Shown one piece after another: positions 17,925 through 29,400 of a stretch of DNA of 64,000 nt. The number at the start of each line of letters is the position of its first letter. Within the stretch, counting starts at the first letter, position 1. The position numbers were made by a program, and so were the translations under genes. The notes below the pieces were generated by a model. The model did no database searches. It saw only the letters and a list, made by a program, of their open reading frames with translations, and was not told the origin of the DNA. The DNA comes from Alphaproteobacteria bacterium (GTDB lineage Bacteria > Pseudomonadota > Alphaproteobacteria > Acetobacterales > Acetobacteraceae): NCBI GenBank assembly GCA_020850755.1, contig JADZEB010000024.1:1-64000 (forward strand), in the 5' to 3' direction.

Positions 17925-18739
17925 CGGTGACCGAAACCGACGCCCCGACGCGTCCCCCGATTTCGCGCCCGCATTTCCTGTCGGCTGCGGCGACCCATGT
18001 CGGAGCCGTGCGCAAGCTGAACGAGGACCATTATCTCGACCGCGGCAATATCGGGCTGTGGCTGGTGGCCGATGGCGTCGGCGGCGCCTCGGCCGGCGAT
18101 TGGGGCTCGAAGCAGGTGGCGGCGCAATTCGCGGCGATGCCCCCCCCGCGCAACGCGCCAGAATTCCTGGCCCACGCCAAGATGGGCCTGACGGCGGCCA
18201 ACGCCGCCCTGCGCGCGCATGCGTCCAGCACGCCGCGCGGCATGGTGGCGTCCACGGTCGTGCTGCTTCTGGTGTATGATTGGTATTACACTATGTTGTG
18301 GGCGGGTGATTCCCGCGGCTACCTGGTCCGCGAGGGCCAGTTGCAGCGCATCACCAAGGATCACTCGGAGGTCCAGGAGCTGATCGATTCGGGCGTCATC
18401 ACGCCGGAGCAGGCGGAGAACCATCCCCGCGCCAACGTCATCACCCGTGCGGTGGGGGCGGCGGATGAGCTGCATTTCGACCGCATCGCCGGGCGGATCC
18501 GGGTAGGGGACATGTTCCTGCTCTGCACCGACGGGCTGACCAAGGAAGTGTCCGAACCGCGGATTCTCGATATCATCTCGAACCATCCGCTCGACCAGGC
18601 GCCGCACAAGCTGGTCGAGGCCGCGCTGGCCAGCGGCGGGCACGACAACATCACCGTGGTCCTGGCCCAGTGCACCAAGGCAGCCGACGTGCTGCTGCCG
18701 GAACTGAACGGCATGAACGGGGACAAGAGCGATGGCTGA
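17921..18739 (+). CDS. pppA: PP2C-family Ser/Thr phosphatase PppA of the T6SS phosphorylation switch
   Basis: The 272-residue PP2C enzyme has metal-binding motifs in the expected order: [46 protein letters not shown] and [10 protein letters not shown]. In characterised systems PppA dephosphorylates the target of PpkA and switches T6SS assembly off. The target Fha is not encoded in this window. It overlaps tagF by 4 bases and ppkA by 8, so the three regulators are likely produced in fixed proportion. The ATTATCTCGACCGC-type codon use is ordinary for the region. Confidence 0.94.
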   Translation: MTVTETDAPTRPPISRPHFLSAAATHVGAVRKLNEDHYLDRGNIGLWLVADGVGGASAGDWGSKQVAAQFAAMPPPRNAPEFLAHAKMGLTAANAALRAHASSTPRGMVASTVVLLLVYDWYYTMLWAGDSRGYLVREGQLQRITKDHSEVQELIDSGVITPEQAENHPRANVITRAVGAADELHFDRIAGRIRVGDMFLLCTDGLTKEVSEPRILDIISNHPLDQAPHKLVEAALASGGHDNITVVLAQCTKAADVLLPELNGMNGDKSDG

Positions 18740-21386
18740 ACCGGGCGATCGCACCGTTGTCGGCGGCTCGGCCGGTCCGGGCCAGCCGCCCCTGCCGCCG
18801 GCCGAGGACCTGTTCGGCGGGCCGGCGGCCCCGCCGCCGCACCCGCAGCAGCAGCAGCCCCAGCCCGGCTACCCGCCGCAGCAGCAAGGCTATCCACCAC
18901 AGCAGCAGGGCTACCAGCAGCAGCCGAGCTACCCGCCGCCGCAGCAGGGCTACCCGCCGCCGCAGCAGGGCTACCAGCAGCAGCCGAGCTATCCGCCCCA
19001 GCAGCAGGGCTACCCGCCGCAGCAGGGCTATCCGCCGCAGCAGGGCTACCAGCAGCAGCCGAGCTACCCGCCGCCGCAGCAGCAGAGCGCGCCCCCGCCC
19101 GGCTACACCCCGACCGGCTTCGCCCCGTCGCAGGGGTCGCAATCGGGCGGCTTCCAGCAGGGCTTCCCGCCGCCGCAACAACAGCAGGGTTTCCAGCAGC
19201 AGCCATCGGCGCGGCCGGGCGGCCCCGATCCCTTTGGCGGGCAGCAGGGCCAGCCCTTGGCGCCCGGCGTGGTCGTCAACAACACCTACCGCATCGAGAA
19301 GCTGATCGCGCGCGGCGGCATGGGCGAGATCTACCGCGCCGCCAACGTCGTCACCGGCGATGCGGTGGCGCTGAAAACCATGCGCCCGGAACTGGCGGGC
19401 GACCCCAAGATCATCGAGCTGTTCCGCCGCGAGGCGCAGGCCCTGCGCAAGATCCGCCACCCCGCGGTGGTCAACTACGAGGGCATCTTCCTCGATTCCT
19501 CCGGCGCCCTGTTCATGGCGATGGAGTTCATCGAGGGCCAGACCCTGGCCCATCTGATGCGCGCCGGCCCCCTGCCGCCCGACCAGGTGCGGCGCCTGCG
19601 CGACCGGCTGGCGGCCGGGCTGGCGGCGGCGCACAGCCAGGGCGTCGTGCACCGCGACTTCAGTCCCGACAACGTCCTTCTGCCCGGCGGGCGGCTCGAG
19701 GATGCCAAGATCATCGATTTCGGCATCGCCAAGCAGGCCGAGGGCCAGAAGGGCACGATGATCGGCACCGACTTCGCCGGCAAGTATGGCTATGCCGCGC
19801 CGGAGCAGCTCGGCATGTTCGGCGGCAAGGTCGATCACCGCGCCGACATCTACGCCCTCGGCCTGGTGCTGGCGGCGGCGGCGATGGGCATCGGGCTCGA
19901 CATGGGCAATTCGCCCGGCTCGGCGGTAACCGCGCGCCAGAAGGTGCCCGACCTCGCGCGCGTGCCGGCCGATCTGCGCGAGGAGATCGCCAAGCTCCTC
20001 CAGCCCGAGCCCGACAAGCGCCCGGCCGCGATGGAGGACGTGATCGGCAAGCAGACCGGCCGCCGCTCGGTGGTGGGCGGCGCCGATGCGGGCGGCGGGT
20101 CGAGCAAGCTGGTGCTGGTGGCCGGCATCGTCGTCGTGATCGCGGCACTGGGCGGGGCGGGCTTCGCCTTCCGCGACGAGATCGCGAAGATGCTCGGCGG
20201 GGGCGAGGTGCAGGTGGCGGGCGGTCCCGGCACCACGACACCCGGCACCACGACACCGGGCACCGCAACGCCGGGGGCGGGCGGGGTGGCGACCCCGATC
20301 CCGACCACGCCGAGCATCCCGACCGCCCCGACCACCCCGACCATGCCGGGCCTGCCCTCGGGGCCGATCGCCACGCCGGGCGTGCCCGCCACGCCCACCG
20401 TGCCCGGCATCCCGACCGCGCCCACCAGCCCGACCGTGCCCGGCGTCCCGTCCGGCCCGATCGCCTCGCCGGCCGGCACCGTGCCGGCCGTGCCGACCAT
20501 CCCCGGTATCCCGACCATCCCGACGGTGCCCACCATCCCGGGCGTGCCCTCGGGGCCGGTTGCCAGCCCGGGTGCGCCCACCACCCCCGGCATACCTGGC
20601 ATCCCGACCATCCCGACGGTGCCCACCGTCCCGGGCGTGCCCTCGGGGCCGATCGCCCCGCCGGGGGTGCCCGCGACACCCACCATACCCACCGGCCCGA
20701 CGATCGCCGGCATTGTGCCCCCCGGCCCGGTCGCGCCACCAGTGCTGCGCGAGGACCCGGTGGTGGTTCGCGCCCGCGCCATGGCCGAGCTTGCGCGCTT
20801 CGACTGCGCCTCGCTGACAGTGGACGTGGACGGCGCCACACTGGCGGTATCCGGGTTCGTCGAGAGCGAGGCCGACCGCGCCGCCCTGACCCAGGCGATG
20901 GCCGGCATCTCGGCCGCGCACCAGGTGCGCGCGCGCATCGCGGTCCATCCCCGGCCGATCTGCGACGGGCTGACGGTGATGGGCCAGCACACCTCCAGCG
21001 ATCTGCGCGTCGAGGTGAACCGGCAGGACCATACCTACCAGATCGGCAAGGACTCGTTGTCCTTCCGCGTCAGCGCCGCGGGCTCGCAGCGCGGGGTGAC
21101 CCATGTGGCGATCGTCAACTCGGACGGCACCATCTCGCGCATCCCGGAATGGCAGCAGATGCGGCTCGATCCCGGCCACACGCTGCGCTTCGGCGGGCCG
21201 CAGGGCTTCGAGCTCGCCCCGCCGCAGGGCCAGATGATGGTGGTGGCGGTGCACTCGCCCCGGCCCATCTTCCCCAGCGCGCGCCCGGACGAGGAGCCGG
21301 CGATCGCCTTCTTCAACGCCCTGCGCGAGGCGCTGGAACGCCAGCCCGCCGCGGTAGTGGCCTACGCGGTCATCGACACGCGCTAG
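18732..21386 (+). CDS. ppkA: T6SS Ser/Thr kinase PpkA with PYPPQQ repeats, collagen-like linker and C-terminal DUF4384-like domain
   Basis: In this 884-residue protein, residues about 35-175 form a GYPPQQQ repeat region. The kinase domain (about 186-445) has the glycine loop [10 protein letters not shown]215, catalytic HRDFSPDN (D309) and DFG (329-331), all intact. A transmembrane helix spans about 460-482. Next comes a Pro/Gly/Thr-rich linker (about 495-670) with four PGVPSGPIA-type units of about 32 residues. The C-terminal domain, presumably periplasmic, has a BON-like stretch and a DUF4384-like part ([12 protein letters not shown] to SPRPIF). It is predicted to phosphorylate T6SS components in response to an envelope signal. 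Confidence 0.93.
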   Translation: MAEPGDRTVVGGSAGPGQPPLPPAEDLFGGPAAPPPHPQQQQPQPGYPPQQQGYPPQQQGYQQQPSYPPPQQGYPPPQQGYQQQPSYPPQQQGYPPQQGYPPQQGYQQQPSYPPPQQQSAPPPGYTPTGFAPSQGSQSGGFQQGFPPPQQQQGFQQQPSARPGGPDPFGGQQGQPLAPGVVVNNTYRIEKLIARGGMGEIYRAANVVTGDAVALKTMRPELAGDPKIIELFRREAQALRKIRHPAVVNYEGIFLDSSGALFMAMEFIEGQTLAHLMRAGPLPPDQVRRLRDRLAAGLAAAHSQGVVHRDFSPDNVLLPGGRLEDAKIIDFGIAKQAEGQKGTMIGTDFAGKYGYAAPEQLGMFGGKVDHRADIYALGLVLAAAAMGIGLDMGNSPGSAVTARQKVPDLARVPADLREEIAKLLQPEPDKRPAAMEDVIGKQTGRRSVVGGADAGGGSSKLVLVAGIVVVIAALGGAGFAFRDEIAKMLGGGEVQVAGGPGTTTPGTTTPGTATPGAGGVATPIPTTPSIPTAPTTPTMPGLPSGPIATPGVPATPTVPGIPTAPTSPTVPGVPSGPIASPAGTVPAVPTIPGIPTIPTVPTIPGVPSGPVASPGAPTTPGIPGIPTIPTVPTVPGVPSGPIAPPGVPATPTIPTGPTIAGIVPPGPVAPPVLREDPVVVRARAMAELARFDCASLTVDVDGATLAVSGFVESEADRAALTQAMAGISAAHQVRARIAVHPRPICDGLTVMGQHTSSDLRVEVNRQDHTYQIGKDSLSFRVSAAGSQRGVTHVAIVNSDGTISRIPEWQQMRLDPGHTLRFGGPQGFELAPPQGQMMVVAVHSPRPIFPSARPDEEPAIAFFNALREALERQPAAVVAYAVIDTR

Positions 21387-21480
21387 TGGATGCTGCGCGG
21401 CGCGCGGCCGGCGTCACTGTAACAATGGGTGTTGCGCGCGGGCATCACTTTGGCCTCGCGAGATGCTTGTTGGCGTCATT

Positions 21481-21507
21481 CCGGCCGTGAAGCTTCCGAC
21501 CGGCCGG
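21481..21507 (+). terminator. Hairpin after ppkA, possible terminator
   Basis: CCGGCCG (21481-21487) pairs with CGGCCGG (21501-21507) around a 13-base loop, followed by ATTTGATGTT. The stem is strong but the T-tract is poor, so rho-independent termination is only possible. It lies between the first T6SS run and the secretion module, where a transcript boundary would make sense. Confidence 0.35.
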
Positions 21508-21545
21508 ATTTGATGTTAGTAAAGTGGCCGAGGAAGGGCGCCTAA

Positions 21546-23360
21546 GTGCGCAGGAAATCGCGAGGCATGTGGCTCCAACGACACGACCTTGAAGCGACCT
21601 GCCCTGCCCGGCGCCGCCCGCGCGGCACGCGCCGGCCCTCGCCCGTGGCGCTTGCGGCCGCGGCGCTGGTGGTGGGCGCGCTTGCCGTTGGCGGCGCGGC
21701 CCTGGCCCAGCCGGCCCCGGCGGCGATCACCGCCCCGCCCACCGAACGCGGCACGCGCCCGCTGGCGCCGCCCCTGCCCGGCCTCGTGCTGCCGCAGGCG
21801 CGCAGCGGGGAAACCCCGGCCGGGGCCGAGACGGTGCGCTTCACCCCGCGCGCGATCACGGTCCAGGGGGTGACGGTCTATCCCCGGGCCGAGATCGAGG
21901 CCATGACCCGCCCGCTGATCGGGCGCGAAGTGCCGGCGAGCGAGATCTTCGCCCTGGCCCAGGCGATCGAGCGCAAGTATCGCGAGGATGGCTATTTCCT
22001 CACCCTCGCGATCGTGCCGCAGCAGCGCATCACCAACGGGGCGGTGCAGATTCGCATCGTCGAGGGCTATATCGACAATGTCCGCGTCGAGGGCGATGTC
22101 GGCCCGGTGCAGGAGCTGATCGAGCGTTTCGCCGCGCGCATCTCGCTCAGCCGGCCGACCAACATCCGCGATGTCGAGCGCTACCTGCTGCTGGCCGACG
22201 ACATCCCCGGCATCAGCGTGCGCGCGGTGATGCGCCAGGGCGGCTCGACCGGCGGGTCGGAGCTGGTGCTGCAGGCCGCGCGCAAGGAATTCGATGTCCT
22301 CGCCCAGCTCGACAATCGCGGCTCGAACTTCATCGGGCCGCAGCAATTCTACCTGACGGTCGGGGCCAACTCCTTCACCGCGCTGGGCGAGCGGCTGGAA
22401 GCGCTTTATTTCACCACCTTCGACCGCGAGCAGAATTTCGGCCAGGTCGCGGCCTCGGGCCATGTCGGCAGCGACGGGGTGCGCCTGCGCGCCTATGCCG
22501 GCTATGGCCGCACGCGGCCGGGCGCGGCCCTTGGCCCGACCGGCTATCGCGGCGAGGTGAAGGTTGCCGGCGCCTCGGCCAGCTATCCCGTGATCCGCTC
22601 GCGCCGCGCCAACCTCAATGTCAGCGGCGGGCTCGACATGTATTCCTCGACCGTCGACCTGGCCGGTGGCGGGGCGAGTTCCTTCACCCGCCAGAGCGAG
22701 ACCGAGGTCCGCGCCGCGCGCCTGACGATCGAGGGCAATCTGCGCGATTCCTTCAACGGCGTGACCTTCGGCCAGGTGCGGGTGAGCCGCGGCCTCGACA
22801 TGCTGGAGGCGACCGGCCCGGGCGACAGGCTGCTCTCGCGCCCGAACATCGTCACCGATTTCACCAAGGTCAGCGGCGACATCTCGCGCCTGCAGGCGCT
22901 GTGGGCGAGCGAAAGCTGGACCTTCAACCTGCTGGCCACCTTCGCCGGGCAGTGGACCAACGATGTCATGTATCCGTCGGAGAAGTTCTTCTTCGGCGGC
23001 GAGCGCTATGGCCGCGGCTTCTATTCCGGCCAGGTGACCGGCGATCGCGCCTGGGCCACGACGCTTGAGCTCCAGGCCAACACCTATCTCGCCCTCTCGC
23101 GCGACGAGGGCGGCCGGCCCTGGGGCTTCCCGGCGCAGTTCTATGTCTTCTTCGATGCCGGCAACGCCTACAATATCGCCCCGGGCGATGTGCGCTCGAC
23201 GCGGCTGCGCTCCTATGGCGTGGGCGGCCGCTTCGACCTGAACGAATGGCTGGCGATGGAGCTGGAAGGGGTGCAGCGCGAGACGCAGCGGGTGGACGGC
23301 GCCAATGCGCGCCCGATCTCCGGCCCGGCCTTCTTCTGGCGGATCTCGGCGCGCTTCTAG
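21546..23360 (+). CDS. TpsB outer-membrane pore (ShlB/FhaC/HecB family), two-partner secretion
   Basis: The 604-residue protein starts from a GTG with AGGAAGG eight bases upstream (21531-21537). It has a long basic N-region, a hydrophobic signal segment ending ALAQ, and POTRA domains (from about residue 100: VQGVTVYPRAEIEAM, YREDGYFLTLAIVPQQRI, VRIVEGY-like IRIVEGYIDNVRVEG). A C-terminal 16-strand barrel region follows, ending in Phe (WRISARF), as expected for BAM substrates. It should export the TpsA protein encoded 82 bases downstream through the outer membrane. Confidence 0.94.
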   Translation: MRRKSRGMWLQRHDLEATCPARRRPRGTRRPSPVALAAAALVVGALAVGGAALAQPAPAAITAPPTERGTRPLAPPLPGLVLPQARSGETPAGAETVRFTPRAITVQGVTVYPRAEIEAMTRPLIGREVPASEIFALAQAIERKYREDGYFLTLAIVPQQRITNGAVQIRIVEGYIDNVRVEGDVGPVQELIERFAARISLSRPTNIRDVERYLLLADDIPGISVRAVMRQGGSTGGSELVLQAARKEFDVLAQLDNRGSNFIGPQQFYLTVGANSFTALGERLEALYFTTFDREQNFGQVAASGHVGSDGVRLRAYAGYGRTRPGAALGPTGYRGEVKVAGASASYPVIRSRRANLNVSGGLDMYSSTVDLAGGGASSFTRQSETEVRAARLTIEGNLRDSFNGVTFGQVRVSRGLDMLEATGPGDRLLSRPNIVTDFTKVSGDISRLQALWASESWTFNLLATFAGQWTNDVMYPSEKFFFGGERYGRGFYSGQVTGDRAWATTLELQANTYLALSRDEGGRPWGFPAQFYVFFDAGNAYNIAPGDVRSTRLRSYGVGGRFDLNEWLAMELEGVQRETQRVDGANARPISGPAFFWRISARF

Positions 23361-23442
23361 GGCGGCGCCGACAAGAATTCTGGAGCTGCGGCGCGCGCGA
23401 GAGACTTGGCGCGGAACGGGCCGCGGCACGAGGGGTGGTTGA

Positions 23443-26400
23443 ATGTCGGGGCCGCGCAGCTGCGCGCGCCCTGTGGGAGCAGTGGTCATGTCCAGGCGCC
23501 GAGAGACCAGGCGGATGCGCAACGCATCGGGACCCGCCAGCATGGCGCGGCGGTGGCTGCCGCGCGCCTGCCTGTTCGCCTCCACCGCGCTGGTCGGGCT
23601 GAGCGCGATCGGCCCGGCGCTGGCCAACCCGCAGGGCGGGCAGGTCGTGGCCGGCCAGGCGCAGATCGTCACCACCGCGCCCAACCGCCTCGACATCAAC
23701 CAGTCGAGCGAGCGGGCGGTGATCGACTGGCAGCGCTTCTCGATCGCGCCGGGCGAGACCACCGCCTTCAACCAGCCCGGCCCCGGCTCGATCACCTTCA
23801 ACCGCGTCGTCACCGGCGATCCCTCGACCATCGCCGGGCGGCTGATCGCCAACGGCCAGATCGTCCTCATCAACCCCTCGGGTGTCACCTTCGCCCAGGG
23901 CGCGCAGGTGAACGTCAACTCGCTGATCGCCACCACGGCGAACATCAGCAACAGCAATGCCATGGCCGGCCGCCTGGTCTTCGACCAGGCCAGCGACCGC
24001 GCCGGCGCGCGCATCGTCAACGAGGGCGAGATCACCGTGCGCGAGGGCGGCATCGCCGCGCTGGTCGGCCCGGAGGTCGCCAACCATGGCGTGATCCAGG
24101 GCCGGCTCGCCCGCGTGGTGCTAGGCGGAGCCGAGACCTTCGCCATCGATCTTGCCGGCGACGGGCTGCTCGCCTTCGAGCTGCGCGATCCCGTGCGCAG
24201 CCAGCCGCGCGATGGCGCCGGCAACGCCCGCCCGGTGGTGGAGAATACCGGCACCATCAACGCCGATGGCGGCGCCGTGATGCTGTCGGCGCGCACGGCG
24301 GCCGGCATCGTCGGCGATGTCGTCAATGTCGGCGGCGTCGTTTCCGCGCGCGCGGTGCGCAATGAAGGCGGTGTCGTCGTGTTCGGCACCGAGGGCGATG
24401 GCGGCGTGTCCGTCTCCGGCACGGTCGATGTGTCGGGGCTCGGCGCCGGCCAGCGCGGCGGCAATGTCACCGTCACCGGCGCCGAGGTGCGCGTCGCCTC
24501 CACCGCGCGGATCGATGCACGCGGCGCGGCGGGCGGCGGGCGCGTGCTGGTGGGCGGCAACCTGCGCGGCCAGGGGCCCGAGCGCAACGCGCGGCGCACC
24601 CGGGTCGATCGTGGCGCCACGCTCGACGCCTCCGCCACCGAGAATGGCGACGGCGGGCGGATCATCATCTGGTCGGACGAGGAGACGGTCTATGCCGGCT
24701 CGCTCCTTGCCCGCGGCGGCGCCTCGGGCGGCGATGGCGGTTTCGCCGAGGTGTCCTCGCACAATCTGCTGGCATTCGACGGCACGGTCGATCTGCGCGC
24801 GCCGCAGGGCGCCACCGGCACGCTCCTGCTCGATCCGCGCAACATCACGATCCAGAATGGCGGCTCGGAATCGGTCACCGTGCCGAACTCGGGCGATCCG
24901 CGCACCATCACCGGCACGGACGATGATTCGATCCTGCGCGTCGCCACGCTGGAAGCGGCGCTGGCGGCGGCCAACATCATCATCGACACCTCAGGCGGCA
25001 GCGCCGGTGTCGCCGGCAATGTCGCCTTCTCCGACAATGTCGACTATTCCGGCACCACCAACAGCCTGACCGTGCGCGCCGCCGGGGCGGTGGCGATCAA
25101 TGCCGACATCATCGCCGGCGCCAACAACCTGACGATCGAGGGCCTGACCGCCGGCACCGCCGCCGGCGGGGCGATCACCCAGGCGGGCGGGGCGCCGATC
25201 CTGTCCACCGGCATCATCACGCTGCGCGGCCAGTCGATCACGCTTGATGCGCAGGTGGGCGGCACCGGGCCGGGCGCGGGGCAGGCAACGCAGCTCGTGG
25301 CGGTGGCCGCGAACGGCGCCATCAGCCAGACCGGCGGCTCGATCCGCGCCGCGTCGGTGACGGCGAACGCCACCGGCGGGGCGGTGACGCTGGAACAGGC
25401 GGCGAACGCGATCGGCAGCATCTCGGGCACGGGTGACGGTTTCAGCGTGCGCAGCGCGCAGGCCCTGTCGCTCACCGCGCTCAGCATCACCTCGACCGAT
25501 GCGGTGAGCCTGGTGGCCACCGGCGCCGCCTCGGACATCACGCTCAATGGTGCGATCGATGCCGCCGGGCAGGGCGTGACGCTGAATGCCGGGCGCAACC
25601 TGATCCAGGCGCTCGGCATCATCACCGCCGACAGCCTGTCGGCCACGGCCGCCGCCGGCACGGTGTCGCTGCCGCTGGCGAACAGCGTGGCCCAGCTTTC
25701 CGGAACGGCGGCCAACGGCTTCCTGTTCAACTCGGCCGCGCCCCTGCTCACCACCGGGCCGATCAGCAACACGGTCGCGGGCGGCATCACGCTGAACGCG
25801 CCCGGCGGCGCCAACTCGATCTCGCTCGAAGGGGCGCTGACGGCCTCCGGCCAGCTTGTGCAGCTCCTGGCGGGCGGCAGCATCAACCAGACCGCCGCCG
25901 GCGTGATCACCGGCAGCGAGCTTGCCGCCAATGCCGGCAATTCGGTCAATCTCGGCACCGCCGACAATCTCGTGCCGCTGGTGCGCGGCTCGGCCAGCAC
26001 GGGTGCGTTCCGCTACGCCACCTCGGGCTCGTTGACGATCAACGCACCGAGCATCAGCGCCGGCACCGAGGTCGATCTCGCCACCACCGGCGCCGCCTCG
26101 GTGCTGACGATCAACGACACGATCTTCGCCGGCGACAGCATCCAGGTCACGACCAACAATCTGGTGTTCGGCGGCGGCGGCTTCCTCGATGCCTCGGGCG
26201 GAACGGTGGTGTTCGGCACCGCCACGCGCGATGTGCCGATCGTCATCGGCGGCATCGGCGTGGTGCCCGGCTCGCTGACGATCGAAAGCGGGCTTCTTTC
26301 CTTCACCAATGCCGGCTCGGTCGGGGCCAGCAACTTCACCCGCTCGGGCGGGGCCGGCGCGGCCGACATCACGATCCGCGACTTCCTGCTCGCACCCGGC

Positions 26401-29400
26401 CAGTCGCTGATCCTCGATGCCTCGGGCAACATCCTGCAGGAGCCGGGCACGACGCTGGCGGTATCGCGGCTGGCGGCGGTGGCCGCCGGCGCGGTCACGC
26501 TCGGCACCGGTGGCGCATCCTTCAACGTGCCCACGCTCGCGGGCGGCAGCAGCGGCAACTTCTCCGTCGTTTCGACCGATACCATCACGATCGACCGCGT
26601 CGCCGGCCCGGCCGGGCTGCTCGGCAATATCGACGGCATCACCTCGCCCGGCGCGATCGTGCAGATCACCGCGCCGAACGGCATCTTCCAGGGTCCGTTC
26701 GGGCCGATCACGGCCAATGCCTTCTTCCCGGTGGCGGCCAATGGCGATGTCGATCTCGCCAACGCCGTCGGCGGCAACAGCGTCAGCCTCTTGTCGGGCA
26801 CGGCCTTCGGCACCTTCCGCTTCGTCAACGGCAACACGACGCTGACGCTGAACACCGGCTTCGTCACCGATGGCGTGCAGGCGGGCGGGCCGGTGCGGCT
26901 CGGCACGAGTGGCACGGCGGATCTTGTCCTGACGCGCGGCATCACGGCGCCATTCCAGCCGGTGCTGCTGACCGCCGGCGGCAGCATCACCCAAGGCCTG
27001 CCGATCACCGCCGGCGCGGTCGAGGCGATCGCCGGCGGCGCGGTGACACTGACCAACCTCGCCAACAGTTTCACCCAGTTCCTCGGCTCGGCCGTTACCG
27101 GCATCGATGTCGTCAGCGGCCAGACCCTCTCCGCCGGGCCGGTGAGCAACAGCACCTCCGGCGGCATCAGCCTGTCGGCGCCGGTCGCGGGCTCGACACT
27201 GAGCCTCGACGGGGCGATCACCGCGCCGGGCCAGACCGTCGATCTCGACGCCTTCGGCGGCATCAGCCAGGCCGGCACCGGCGTGATCACGGCGGCCAAC
27301 CTGATCGCCAATACCGGCGGGCCGGTCTCGCTCGATTTCGCCGCGAACGCGGTCGGGTCGGTGACCGGCAGCTCGGCCGCGGCCTTCCGCCTCACCAACG
27401 GCGCCTCCAGCCTGACCGTCGGTGCCGCCGGTATCAGTGCCGGCGCCGATGTGATCGACCTGCGCGCCAATGGCGCGGGGAGCGACCTCACCATCAACGG
27501 GCCGCTGGGCACGGCTGCCTTCGACCAGATCAACCTCTTCGCCGGCCGCGACATCATCCAGACCGGCGGCACGATCACGACCGGGTTCCTGGTGTTGAAC
27601 GCCGGCGGCGCGGCGCAGGTCGCGCAGGCGGGCAACAACTTCAACTCGCTCGACAGCACCACCGTCGCCGGGCTTGTGGTGCAGGCGGCATCGACGATCA
27701 ATCTCGGCAACATCACCAACAGCGGCGCGGGCGGGGTCTCGATCACGGCCACCGGCGCCGCCAGCGACCTGATCCTCGGCGGCGCAATCGCGGCGCCGGG
27801 GCAGGCGGTGGCGCTCGAGGCCGGGAGCGACATCCAGCAGTTCTTCGGCGCGATCACCGCCGCCAGCCTGTCGGCCGAGGCCATCGCCGGCTTTGTCTCG
27901 CTCAACTCGTTCAACGCGGTGGGCGCGGTTTCCGGCAGCGCCGCGCTGGGCTTCAACGCGACGACGAACCAGACCACGAGCGTGGGCCCGATCACCAACA
28001 GCATATCGGGCGGCATCTCGCTGAGCGCGCTCGGCGCGGGCAACGATCTGCTGGTGGCGGGCAACCTTTCTGCGCCGGGCCAGACCATCAGCCTGAATGG
28101 CGGCCGCGACATACTGCCAGCCGGCGGCGAGATCACCGCCAACCGCCTGAACCTTTCGGCGGCGAGCCAGATCGGCCTGACCGGGCCGTTGCAGGTGGCC
28201 CAGCTCCAGGCCAGCGCCGGGGGCGATCTCAGCTTCATCGGCGCCAACGACCTGACCATCGTCGGCACCGGCATCTCCACTCCCGGCGCGGTGCAGCTCA
28301 GTGTCGCGTCCGCCGGGGCGCTGCTCGGCAGCACGGCGCCGATCACCGGCGCGACGGTGGAACTGGTCGCCGACCGGATCGGCCTCGGCTCGACGGTGGG
28401 CACGGCCGGCACCACCAGCGCGCTCGTGATCCGCCCGCTCACGGCCGGGCGGGCGATCATCGCCGGCGGGACGCCCACGGGCGGCGAGGAAGCCGCCAAC
28501 CTCGCCCTGTCGGGCACGGAGATGGGCTTCCTGCGCGCCGGCGCGGTGCGGCTGGGCCAGGCCGCCGGTCCCGCCGCCGCCGCGATCGAGTTGCGCGGCA
28601 TGACGCTCGATCCCGCCATCACCCGCCTGGTGCTGGAAAGCAGCGACGCGATCACGCAGACCGCCGGCGCCATCGCCTCCACCGGCAGCCTGACACTGGG
28701 CGTTGATGCCGCGGGCGACGTTCTGATCGGGCAGGCGGGCAACAATATCAGCGGCATCGTCGGCACGGTGGGCGATGCCCTTGTGCTGACAAGCGCCAAC
28801 ACCGTGACGATCGGCTCGCTGGCGGCGGTGGGCACGCTCATCGCCGCGCAGGCCGGGCTTTCGGTCGGGTCCGACGCCAGCATCACCGGCGGCGCGATCA
28901 CGGTGAACAACCCGGTCACGCTGCCCGGCGCGCTCGAGCTCACCGCAACCGCCGGCAGCATCTTCGCCGGCGCCGCGCTCAGCGCCGCAAGCCTGGATGC
29001 CGAGGCGCTGGTCGGCAACGTGTTCCTGAGCAGCGGCGCGAACGTGCTGCCGATCGTCACCGCGCGCGCCGGCTCGGGCTTCGTCTATCGCGGCGCGGGC
29101 TCGGTCGAGGTGGGCGCGGCCGGCGTCGATGGCGGCACGGGCGGGGTCGATTTCCTGCTGTTCACCCCCGGCGCCAGCATCACCGTGAATGGTCCGGTGC
29201 GCGCCGCCGCCGGCACGATCTTCCTCGAGACGGTGGGCGGGGGCCTGGCAAATCCGGGCGGCGCGGTGGCGATCAACGCCCCGGTGCTCGGCGTCGGCAG
29301 CATCTTCGCGCAGGGCGAGGAGATCCAGATCGGGGCGCAGCTCGGCGGCAGCGGCGCGGGCCTGGGCCAGGCGAGCTTCGTGCGCCTGCAGGCCGATGGC

